NCBI GenBank assembly: GCA_036675035.1
Contig: JAKFFO010000069.1
Span: forward strand, 1-24,989
Reading direction: 5' to 3'
From: MESE01 sp036675035
GTDB taxonomy: Bacteria > Pseudomonadota > Gammaproteobacteria > Burkholderiales > Burkholderiaceae_D
DNA length: 24,989 nucleotides
Shown here: one piece after another, positions 16,554 to 23,563 of the stretch
How the letters are laid out: each line of letters begins with the position of its first letter
Numbering within the stretch: the stretch's first letter is position 1
Made by a program: the position numbers and the translations under genes
Notes under the pieces: generated by a model
Databases searched by the model: none
What the model saw: only the letters and a program-made list of their open reading frames with translations
What the model was told of the DNA's origin: nothing

Positions 16554-19500
16554 TTACATATTGCGCCGGTATTGCCCGCCTACTGCAAACAATGCATCGG
16601 TGATCTGGCCGAGCGAACAAACGCGCACCGCATCCATCAGTCGCGCGAACACATTCTCGTCATCGATGACTGCCTGCTGCAACGCCGCCAGCATCGCCGG
16701 CGCCTGGGCCGCATGCCTGGCCTGGAAATCCGCCAGCCTTTTCAGTTGGGACTGCTTTTCATCATCGGTCGAGCGCGCCAGTTCAATGATCTGCGGCACA
16801 TCCGACGCGTTCGGATTGCGGAAGGTGTTGACGCCGACGATCGGCAGACTGCCGTCATGCTTCTTGTGTTCGTACAGCATCGATTCTTCCTGAATCTTGC
16901 CGCGCTGGTAACCGGTTTCCATTGCGCCGAGCACGCCGCCGCGCTCCGCGATCCGCTCGAATTCCTGCAGCACCGCTTCTTCGACCAGATCGGTGAGTTC
17001 TTCGATGATGAAGCTGCCCTGGTTCGGATTTTCATTCTTTGCCAGACCCCATTCGCGGTTGATGATCAGCTGGATCGCCAGCGCGCGACGTACCGATTCG
17101 TCGGTCGGCGTCGTGATCGCTTCGTCGTACGCATTGGTATGCAGCGAATTGCAATTGTCGTACACCGCGATCAACGCCTGCAGCGTGGTGCGGATATCGT
17201 TGAAATCGATTTCCTGCGCATGCAGCGAGCGGCCCGAGGTCTGGATATGGTATTTGAGCTTCTGCGCGCGTTCGTTGGCACCGTATTTCTCGCGCATCGC
17301 GACCGCCCAGATACGCCGTGCGACGCGGCCCAGCACCGTGTACTCCGGGTCCATGCCGTTGCTGAAAAAGAACGACAGGTTCGGCGCGAAATCATCGATG
17401 TGCATGCCGCGCGCGAGATACGCTTCGACGAAGGTGAAGCCGTTCGACAGCGTGAACGCCAACTGTGAAATCGGGTTCGCGCCCGCTTCGGCAATGTGGT
17501 AGCCGGAGATCGAGACCGAATAGAAATTGCGCACCTGATGATGCACGAAATATTCCTGGATATCGCCCATCACCTTCAAGGAAAACTCGGTCGAGAAGAT
17601 GCAGGTATTCTGGCCCTGGTCTTCCTTCAGGATATCGGCCTGTACCGTACCGCGCACGTTCTGCAACACCCAGGCCCGGATCTTCGCGACTTCGTCATCG
17701 GTCGGTTCGCGCCTGTTATCGGTGCGGAATTTATCGATCTGCTGATCGATCGCGGTGTTCATGAACATCGCCAGGATGGTCGGTGCCGGGCCGTTGATCG
17801 TCATCGATACCGATGTGGTCGGATCGCACAGGTCGAAGCCGTCGTACAGTACTTTCATGTCGTCCAGCGTCGCAATCGATACGCCGGAATTGCCGACTTT
17901 GCCGTATATATCCGGCCGCAGCGCCGGATCGGCGCCGTACAGCGTTACCGAATCGAATGCAGTCGACAGTCGTTTCGCATCCATGCCTTGCGATACCAGC
18001 TTGAAGCGTTTGTTGGTGCGGAACGGGTCGCCTTCGCCGGCGAACATGCGGGTCGGGTCTTCGTTCTCGCGCTTGAACGCGAACACGCCGGCGGTATACG
18101 GGAAGGAACCGGGCACATTCTCCAGCATCAGCCAGCGCAGGATTTCGCCGTGGTCTTCAAAGCGCGGCAGCGCCACCTTGCGGATCTTGGTGCCGGACAA
18201 GGTGGTCGCCACCAGTTCGGTCCGGATTTCCCGGTCCCTGATTTTGACCACATACTGATCACCGGCGTAGGCAGTCTGCATATCGGGCCACATCGCCAGC
18301 AGTTTCTTCGCGCCGGAATCGAGCCGGCTGTCGCGGTCCGCGATCAGGTCATCCAGTGCGCCGGAGATTCCCTCCCCTTCAAGGGGAGGGTTAGGGTGGG
18401 GATAGGTTGCATCTTCTGCAGTCGAGCCCATCCCCATCCCAACCTTCCCCTTGAAGGGGAAGGAGCTGAATTCCAGCAGCATCCGCTTCGATTCCTGCAG
18501 CTGCTGCCGCTCGCGCGCGAGCCGGACTTGCGTACCGGTGAACTTGTGATAACCGCGCACCGTGTCGGCGATCTCAGCCAGATAGCGGCTGCGCGCCGGC
18601 GGCACGATTGCGTTCTTGCCGGAAGAATATTTAACCGCGACCGATGCCAGCTTGCCGGGCTTTGCGTTCAAGCCGAGCTCAACCAGCTTTGGCAGCAACC
18701 CCTGGTACAGCGCAGTGACGCCATCGTCATTGAAGCGCGATGCCTGGGTACCGTACACCGGCATGTCGTCCGGGCGCCTGGAAAACAATTCGCGGTTGCG
18801 CTGGTATTGCTTGGCCACATCGCGCAGCGCATCCTGCGATCCCTTGCGGTCGAACTTGTTGATTGCGACAAAGTCCGCGAAGTCCAGCATGTCGATTTTT
18901 TCCAGCTGCGAGGCGGCACCGAACTCGGGTGTCATCACATACATGCTGACATCGACATGCGGCACGATGGCCGCATCGCCCTGGCCGATGCCTGAGGTTT
19001 CGACGATCACCAGGTCGAATCCGCACACCTTGCAGGCGGCAATCGCGTCCGGCAACGCCTGTGAAATTTCCGATCCGGCTTCCCGTGTCGCCAGCGAGCG
19101 CATGAACACCCGCAGCGGCCCTTGCCATGGGTTGATCGCGTTCATCCGGATCCGGTCACCCAGCAGCGCACCGCCGGATTTGCGGCGCGATGGATCGATC
19201 GAGATTACTGCAATGTTCAACCCATCATCCTGGTCGAGGCGGATGCGGCGGATCAGCTCATCGGTCAATGACGACTTGCCCGCGCCGCCGGTGCCGGTAA
19301 TGCCGAGCACCGGTGTCGCGATGGTATCGGCCGTCTGATGCAGTTCGCCTTTCAGCGCCGCGCTGACCGTGCCGTTTTCCAGTGCGGTGATCAATTGCGC
19401 CAGCGGCCGGTGCCGGGCGACGATCTCGCCTTCGGTCAGAGCCGCCAGCGATGTCGGCGCGTGCGGCGACAGATCGGTATCGCAAGCCTGGATCATCGAC

Positions 19501-19928
19501 AGGATCATGCCGACCAGTCCCAATCGCTGTCCGTCTTCCGGGCTGAAGATGCGCGTCACGCCATACGCATGCAACTCGGCGATCTCGTCCGGCACGATCA
19601 CGCCGCCGCCGCCGCCGAACACCTTGATATGTGCGCCGCCACGCTGCTTCAGCAGGTCGATCATGTATTTGAAATATTCGACATGGCCGCCCTGGTAACT
19701 GGAAATCGCGATGCCCTGCGCATCTTCCTGCAGCGCAGCGGTGACGATCTCGTCGACCGAGCGGTTGTGGCCGAGATGGATGACTTCGGCGCCGTTGGAC
19801 ATCAGGATGCGGCGCATGATGTTGATCGATGCGTCATGCCCGTCGAACAGCGAGGCGGCCGTCACGAAGCGTACCTTGTTGGCCGGCTTGTATTCGGTCA
19901 GTTTTTGCGAAATGGAAAGATCAGTCAT
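16554..19928 (-). CDS. icmF: Fused isobutyryl-CoA mutase IcmF (B12-dependent) with repeat-derived linker insertion
   Basis: This 1124-residue adenosylcobalamin enzyme interconverts isobutyryl-CoA and butyryl-CoA. Domain order is a B12-binding domain at about 15-150 (DGHDA 29-33 with the cobalt-ligating His31, SSYQGGH 76-82, GGGGG 105-109), a G-protein chaperone at about 200-420 (Walker A GTGGAGKS 212-219), a linker, and the mutase barrel from about 540 (SVSISGYHIAEAGANP). Phe in PYTAGVF fits ICM rather than methylmalonyl-CoA mutase, which has Tyr there. Residues about 486-518 are encoded by a REP-like element and have no counterpart I recall in relatives of about 1,090 residues. ATG 19928 is preferred over TTG at 19952. 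It probably heads an operon with the Dph6-like gene and rarD. Confidence 0.95.
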   Translation of the reverse strand: MTDLSISQKLTEYKPANKVRFVTAASLFDGHDASINIMRRILMSNGAEVIHLGHNRSVDEIVTAALQEDAQGIAISSYQGGHVEYFKYMIDLLKQRGGAHIKVFGGGGGVIVPDEIAELHAYGVTRIFSPEDGQRLGLVGMILSMIQACDTDLSPHAPTSLAALTEGEIVARHRPLAQLITALENGTVSAALKGELHQTADTIATPVLGITGTGGAGKSSLTDELIRRIRLDQDDGLNIAVISIDPSRRKSGGALLGDRIRMNAINPWQGPLRVFMRSLATREAGSEISQALPDAIAACKVCGFDLVIVETSGIGQGDAAIVPHVDVSMYVMTPEFGAASQLEKIDMLDFADFVAINKFDRKGSQDALRDVAKQYQRNRELFSRRPDDMPVYGTQASRFNDDGVTALYQGLLPKLVELGLNAKPGKLASVAVKYSSGKNAIVPPARSRYLAEIADTVRGYHKFTGTQVRLARERQQLQESKRMLLEFSSFPFKGKVGMGMGSTAEDATYPHPNPPLEGEGISGALDDLIADRDSRLDSGAKKLLAMWPDMQTAYAGDQYVVKIRDREIRTELVATTLSGTKIRKVALPRFEDHGEILRWLMLENVPGSFPYTAGVFAFKRENEDPTRMFAGEGDPFRTNKRFKLVSQGMDAKRLSTAFDSVTLYGADPALRPDIYGKVGNSGVSIATLDDMKVLYDGFDLCDPTTSVSMTINGPAPTILAMFMNTAIDQQIDKFRTDNRREPTDDEVAKIRAWVLQNVRGTVQADILKEDQGQNTCIFSTEFSLKVMGDIQEYFVHHQVRNFYSVSISGYHIAEAGANPISQLAFTLSNGFTFVEAYLARGMHIDDFAPNLSFFFSNGMDPEYTVLGRVARRIWAVAMREKYGANERAQKLKYHIQTSGRSLHAQEIDFNDIRTTLQALIAVYDNCNSLHTNAYDEAITTPTDESVRRALAIQLIINREWGLAKNENPNQGSFIIEELTDLVEEAVLQEFERIAERGGVLGAMETGYQRGKIQEESMLYEHKKHDGSLPIVGVNTFRNPNASDVPQIIELARSTDDEKQSQLKRLADFQARHAAQAPAMLAALQQAVIDDENVFARLMDAVRVCSLGQITDALFAVGGQYRRNM
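18369..18465. repeat. REP/BIME-like element inside icmF
   Basis: There are two inverted arms. The arm at 18369-18406 contains CCCCTTCAAGGGG and then AGGGTTAGGGTGGGGATAGG. The arm at 18427-18465 has, on the minus strand, CCCCTTCAAGGGG and then AAGGTTGGGATGGGGATGGG. About 20 unrelated bases lie between them. Each arm folds into its own hairpin, and the pair can fold into a larger one. The G-rich, hairpin-plus-GGGTGGGG layout matches the repeats flanking the ROK gene. The minus-strand reading frame stays open through it and yields FPFKGK...PHPNPPLEGEG. Confidence 0.85.
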
Positions 19929-19994
19929 GAGCGGCCCCGGAAGTGATTGCAACGGGATGCAGCCGGGCCGTACCGGCCTGGAATCCCGCCAAGA

Positions 19995-20014
19995 TGACGT
20001 TTACGTTAACGTCA
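19995..20014 (-). promoter_or_regulatory. Palindromic ACGT-type operator candidate upstream of icmF
   Basis: TGACGTTTACGTTAACGTCA has perfect seven-base arms (TGACGTT/AACGTCA) around six central bases and lies 66 bases before the icmF start. ACGT-rich palindromes are, from memory, typical of regulators of branched-chain acyl-CoA catabolism (LiuR-like MerR or TetR types). A -10-like TATACT lies just upstream, which would put the palindrome over the transcription start, a usual repressor position. No regulator gene of this kind is in the window. Confidence 0.6.
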
Positions 20015-20023
20015 ATCAAGGCA

Positions 20024-20029
20024 AGTATA
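20024..20029 (-). promoter_or_regulatory. Possible -10 element of the icmF promoter
   Basis: On the minus strand the hexamer is TATACT, about 96 bases before the start codon. No good -35 hexamer is found at 16-18 bases, so the call rests on the -10 match and its position next to the palindrome. Confidence 0.35.
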
Positions 20030-20207
20030 GCGCGATATTTTTCTATCGAGTGTCGTTCCAATGTCATTCAGCCATCGGTCGGCATGGCGATACGGCGATT
20101 TTTAACGGAAGCGGGATGCGGTATTGCAATATTTGCCGGGCGCTCAGGCCGCCTGCATACCGTTCGCAGTTGTTCGCCGGAAGATATCCGCGGTCCGTGC
20201 CGGGCTT

Positions 20208-21266
20208 TCAGCCAGGCGAAGGATCGTCGAAAAAAAACTCCGCCATATTGTCCGATACTTTCGATTGCAGTACGCCGGTTCGCACCAATTCGTCGTAATG
20301 GCAAATCTGGTTTCGTCCGTTGGTTTTGGCGTGGTATAGCGCCTGATCGGCATGGCCGAGTATGACGACCGGCGTTTCGGCCGGGTTGATGCTGACGAAC
20401 CCGAGGCTGACCGTGACCTGCCCGACTTGGGGAAATTTGTATTCTTCAACGCTGGTACGGAAACGTTCGAAAATCGCGAGCGCATTTTCAAGCGTCGTGG
20501 CGCGCAGCAAAACCACGAATTCTTCACCGCCGAAACGAAAAATCCGGTCTTGGGCACGGAACGACGAGCGCAGCAGATTGGCGATCAGAATCAGTACTTC
20601 GTCGCCGTATAAATGGCCGAAAGTATCGTTTACCATCTTGAAGTGATCGATGTCGACCACGGCCAGCCACTGCGCCTCGATATCGCCGTCGTGCCGGCGC
20701 TCTTCGCCGGTGTCCAGATTTTCATGCGGTACCGCAATTGACACGATTCTGGAAAACTGGTCGTCGAAGGTTTTCCGGTTATACAGGCCGGTCAGCGAAT
20801 CGCGTTCGCTGTAATCGATCAGGCTTTGATAATTGCGGTAGACGCTGAGCACGCCTTCGATGACCGGCAGGCTCTGGCCGGAATACTGGGTCGGGCTGGT
20901 GATTTCAATGCAGGTGCCGACCTTGTCGTTGGACCATACCGGAAGCCAGAGCAGGTGCTCGCCGTGGTCGGTGATTTCGGCCGCGCTGCCTTTGCGTTGT
21001 TCTATGCATTCGACCAATGCCGGAAAGTCGGTAATTGGCGTGCCCGCATGCTCGGTTGCGGCATCGGCGCTCGATGCGATTTTTCCATCCTTTATCCAGG
21101 ATCTCGGCCGCATCAGCAATTCATCACGGAACTTGAAAATTTCGAGTACGCGCACCTGTTTCGCGCCCACCAGTTCATGCAGGGCGGAAATCACCGATGC
21201 ATCGAGCAAGCCATGGTCGCGATGGCAGGTAATTTCAACCAGATGTTTGAGCAGCGCATCCATCAT
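20208..21266 (-). CDS. Soluble diguanylate cyclase (GGEEF) with GAF-like sensor
   Basis: This 352-residue cytoplasmic protein has an N-terminal sensor of about 145 residues that looks GAF-like (LLWLPVWSNDKVGTCIEI), although the assignment is uncertain. It is followed by a GGDEF domain from about 155. The active site is intact: DIDHFK at 205-210, GGEEF at 246-250 and inhibitory RAQD at 237-240, so it should make c-di-GMP from two GTP. A polar insertion of about 20 residues (HENLDTGEERRHDGD) separates the first helix from the core. I prefer the ATG pair at 21263/21266 over TTG at 21287. None of these starts has a clear ribosome-binding site. Confidence 0.92.
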   Translation of the reverse strand: MMDALLKHLVEITCHRDHGLLDASVISALHELVGAKQVRVLEIFKFRDELLMRPRSWIKDGKIASSADAATEHAGTPITDFPALVECIEQRKGSAAEITDHGEHLLWLPVWSNDKVGTCIEITSPTQYSGQSLPVIEGVLSVYRNYQSLIDYSERDSLTGLYNRKTFDDQFSRIVSIAVPHENLDTGEERRHDGDIEAQWLAVVDIDHFKMVNDTFGHLYGDEVLILIANLLRSSFRAQDRIFRFGGEEFVVLLRATTLENALAIFERFRTSVEEYKFPQVGQVTVSLGFVSINPAETPVVILGHADQALYHAKTNGRNQICHYDELVRTGVLQSKVSDNMAEFFFDDPSPG

Positions 21267-21625
21267 CGGTTTGCGTGTCGTATTCAAGATGGCGTCGTAT
21301 CAATTAACAATGTCGAAACAGGGCATATGCGGAAGGATCTTGCTTGGACAAGCAAGAAACAGGCTATCGCGCTGCCGGCGGTCCCATGAGTTCTTAAATA
21401 TTTTTATTGTAAAAATCTACATAAACGGCTTTTTGGCTGTCGCCGCCTATGGCTTTCCATTCTACGTGAATCCGGTAGGGATTCCGCCGCTGGTTTGCAG
21501 ATTGAACGGATTTCGTGCTGAAATGTGTCTCCCACGCAATCTTCTGCTCCGGCAAAGCCTTTTTAATGCAATGGATTGTTTTCCTGCAGGAAATTTGAAC
21601 CCGTTTTGCCGGCCTCGCCTTGCCA
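21267..21625. other. Intergenic region between the diguanylate cyclase and LysR genes
   Basis: About 360 bases hold no convincing gene. CTTGCTTG/CAAGCAAG at 21339-21356 is a perfect 8-bp inverted repeat with a two-base gap, in the likely leader of the diguanylate cyclase gene. An A+T-rich stretch at 21391-21425 may hold that gene's promoter. TTTCCTGCAGGAAA at 21580-21593 is a 14-base palindrome downstream of the LysR gene, without a T-tract. A 93-codon minus-strand ORF that overlaps the LysR 3' end is not supported. Confidence 0.45.
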
Positions 21626-22585
21626 TCAGGGTTTTTTCCCCCGGCGCAGTTTTGCGATTTCCTTGTTGAATGCACCCAGCTGATGCCGTACTGCTTCCTG
21701 CCCGTTTTCGATCACGTATTCCTGGAACGCAGCGGCAACCAGGGGGATCGGTTTGTCGGCAAGATGCATCACATACCAGTCCGCTTCAACCGGGTTTTCA
21801 GCCAAGGGAAGCATTTTAACCAGGCCCGCCTCGAATTCCAGTGTGCACGTATGTATCGAAAGAAACGCCACGCCAAGTCCGGCCACTGCCATCCGTTTGA
21901 TCGCTTCATTACTGGAGAGCTCGGAACCGATTCGCAATGTGTAACCGGCTTCCTTGAACAGCCGTTCCACCGTTGTGCGGGTGCCGGAACCGCGCTCCCG
22001 AACCAGGAGATTGGATTCCATCACATCGGCCAGCTTCAGATGTTTTTTTGATGTCAATGGATGATCGGCGCTCGCGACGAACGCCATCGGGTGGCGGGCA
22101 AAGCGCGTCGCGTTCGTGCGCAATTCGCGCGGCGGCGTGCCCATGATCGCCAGGTCGATCTCGTGCTTGGCCAGCATGCTGACGATTTCGTTGCGATTCC
22201 CGACTTTCAGTTTGATGCGAACATCCGGCCGCTCGGTCGTGAACTTCACCAGCATCGGCGGCAGGATGTACTCTGCAGTCGTGATCGCTCCTATGCGTAG
22301 CGTGCCGCTGATGATTCCTTTCAGCGCCGCTACTTCGTCGCCTGCCTCTTCCCAAAGTGCAAGAATTTTTTCGGCGAAACTCGCAAGCACCTCGCCAGCC
22401 GCCGTCAATTGAATATTCCTGCCGGCCTTGCGAGTCAATGGAGTGCCGGCGGCTTCTTCCAGTAGCCGCAACTGCAGCGACACGGCAGGCTGTGTCACAT
22501 GCAATGCGTCGGCCGCTCTCGACACACTCTCATGTTGCGCAACCAAAAGTAGCGACTGAAGTTGCTTCAGGCTCGCGTGATACAT
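21626..22585 (-). CDS. LysR-family regulator, CbbR type
   Basis: This 319-residue transcriptional regulator has an N-terminal winged helix-turn-helix (residues 5-62, SVSRAADALHVTQPAVSLQL) and a C-terminal co-inducer-binding domain from about 90. The sequence follows CbbR closely (GTLRIGAITTAEYILP, VGNRNEIVSMLAKHEIDLAIMG, VRERGSGTRTTVERLF, SSNEAIKRMAVAGLGVAFLS). CbbR activates Calvin-cycle operons in autotrophs, but no Rubisco or phosphoribulokinase gene is visible. The gene diverges from the CbbY-like HAD gene across 128 bases that contain an A+T-rich inverted repeat, so that gene is the likely target, together with the LysR gene itself. Confidence 0.93.
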   Translation of the reverse strand: MYHASLKQLQSLLLVAQHESVSRAADALHVTQPAVSLQLRLLEEAAGTPLTRKAGRNIQLTAAGEVLASFAEKILALWEEAGDEVAALKGIISGTLRIGAITTAEYILPPMLVKFTTERPDVRIKLKVGNRNEIVSMLAKHEIDLAIMGTPPRELRTNATRFARHPMAFVASADHPLTSKKHLKLADVMESNLLVRERGSGTRTTVERLFKEAGYTLRIGSELSSNEAIKRMAVAGLGVAFLSIHTCTLEFEAGLVKMLPLAENPVEADWYVMHLADKPIPLVAAAFQEYVIENGQEAVRHQLGAFNKEIAKLRRGKKP

Positions 22586-22597
22586 AAGTAGAACCTT

Positions 22598-22620
22598 ATT
22601 AAATATATAAAAAATTTAAT
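22598..22620. promoter_or_regulatory. Inverted repeat, candidate LysR/CbbR operator
   Basis: ATTAAAT at 22598-22604 and ATTTAAT at 22614-22620 form a 7-base inverted repeat with a 9-base spacer, in the A+T-rich centre of the divergent intergenic region. It fits the T-N11-A symmetry of LysR sites and the TTA/TAA half-sites known for CbbR. It starts 13 bases before the LysR start codon and ends upstream of the -10 candidate of the HAD gene. Confidence 0.5.
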
Positions 22621-22643
22621 TTTTCTTTTCAATCGCCGGCGCC

Positions 22644-22649
22644 TATATT
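22644..22649 (+). promoter_or_regulatory. Possible -10 element for the HAD-ndh transcript
   Basis: TATATT lies 65 bases before the HAD start codon. The hexamer 17 bases upstream, TTTTCT, is a poor -35, as expected if the adjacent LysR-type regulator activates this promoter. Confidence 0.4.
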
Positions 22650-22660
22650 ACAGCATTCGT

Positions 22661-22685
22661 TGACGGAAGATTAACTTTCCCGTCA
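22661..22685 (+). other. Leader inverted repeat TGACGG...CCGTCA
   Basis: TGACGG (22661-22666) pairs with CCGTCA (22680-22685), and the stem can extend inward as AAG/CTT with a small bulge. It lies between the -10 candidate and the ribosome-binding site of the HAD gene. It may be a leader hairpin or a second binding site. Confidence 0.4.
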
Positions 22686-22713
22686 GCATATCAACCAGGA
22701 AAGGCGATGAATC

Positions 22714-23502
22714 ATGGCAATCGATCTGATCGTGTTCGGTCTGGACGACGGACTGTTTGATACCGAGGATGCACATTTGCAGTCATCCAACCACGCGTTT
22801 GAAAATTGCGGCCTGAGCTATCGATGGACCATCGAACAGTATCGCAGTGCCGCGCTCGATTACGGCGCGAGCATGGCGATCGCCGGAGTCGTCGAACAGA
22901 TCGGACTATCGAAATCCGGGCCGGAGGCAGCGGCGCTTCTTGAAGAGAAGCAGCGCCTGTTCCATGAGCTGGCGTGCCAGGGCCGCATAACTCCGCGCTC
23001 CGGTTACGCAAACCTGATCGGCGACGCGCTCGACGACGGCTGCAAGCTGGCGGTAGCGACCGATCTCCCGGCTTCGACGGCAACTGCGTTGCTGGAGCAG
23101 GCCTTCGGCGGCAGGCTGACCGAACTGTTTGCCGCGATCGCAAGCGAGGTGAATTTCGGTTCATCCAAGGGCAACAATCCGTATCACCTGATATTGCGGA
23201 CCGTCGGTGCAGATCCGTGGCGCTCGGTTGCCATCGAATCATCGACACCGGCTTTGCTGGCGGCGCAACGTGCCGGATTGTGGACTCTCGCGACCACGCC
23301 GTCCATCGTTGGACTTGAAAGCGTGGCTGGCGCCGATAGCTGGTGTCCGCATCTTCATGCACCGGGAAATTCTCTCCGAAATACCAGCATCGCGGAACGT
23401 GCAGAAGTGCAGCTTGTTTCATTCGACGTGCTCGATTCGATGCAAGCCGCTGCGAGGATCAATCCGGCGTTCGCTGCATCGGCTCCTGCCGCGTGGGCAT
23501 GA
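22714..23502 (+). CDS. CbbY-like HAD-family protein lacking catalytic Asp residues (probable pseudoenzyme)
   Basis: This 262-residue protein resembles CbbY/beta-phosphoglucomutase-like HAD hydrolases (VFGLDDGLFDTED start, cap helices, SSKGNNPYHLIL). CbbY degrades inhibitory xylulose-1,5-bisphosphate, but here the chemistry looks lost. The nucleophile of the usual FDxDGT is Gly9 (FGLDDG), the following Gly-Thr is Asp12-Gly13, and the EDS metal site is E175-S176-S177. Lys152 and the acid/base Asp11 remain. A C-terminal extension of about 50 residues after 210 is unassigned. AGGAAAGG precedes ATG 22714. The gene diverges from the CbbR-like regulator and lies 61 bases before ndh, probably on the same transcript. 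The reading frame is intact, so it is not called a pseudogene. Confidence 0.82.
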   Translation: MAIDLIVFGLDDGLFDTEDAHLQSSNHAFENCGLSYRWTIEQYRSAALDYGASMAIAGVVEQIGLSKSGPEAAALLEEKQRLFHELACQGRITPRSGYANLIGDALDDGCKLAVATDLPASTATALLEQAFGGRLTELFAAIASEVNFGSSKGNNPYHLILRTVGADPWRSVAIESSTPALLAAQRAGLWTLATTPSIVGLESVAGADSWCPHLHAPGNSLRNTSIAERAEVQLVSFDVLDSMQAAARINPAFAASAPAAWA

Positions 23503-23563
23503 AACACATGCGCGCGCCGATCGGATTTGTACAGGTATCCGCCAAAAGCTTCGGGAGGGGAAA

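Noticed and set aside
18361..18480. Possible CRISPR-like or regulatory array in the G-rich inverted repeats
   Set aside because: There are only two arms in inverted orientation, with no regular spacing and no cas genes. The structure is REP/BIME-like and lies within a coding frame.
17496..18995. A 499-codon plus-strand open frame opposite icmF
   Set aside because: It is entirely antisense to the well-conserved icmF gene, and its translation is Arg/His/Gln-rich with no recognisable domain. Long mirror frames are usual in G+C-rich genes.
16554..19928. Methylmalonyl-CoA mutase with separate MeaB as an alternative to IcmF
   Set aside because: The order of B12-binding domain, G-protein and mutase in one chain, with Phe instead of Tyr in the PYTAGVF motif, is specific to the IcmF type.
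21394..21675. A 93-codon minus-strand open frame after the LysR gene
   Set aside because: It overlaps the LysR 3' end by 50 bases, has no ribosome-binding site and gives a low-complexity basic sequence. I see no family for it.
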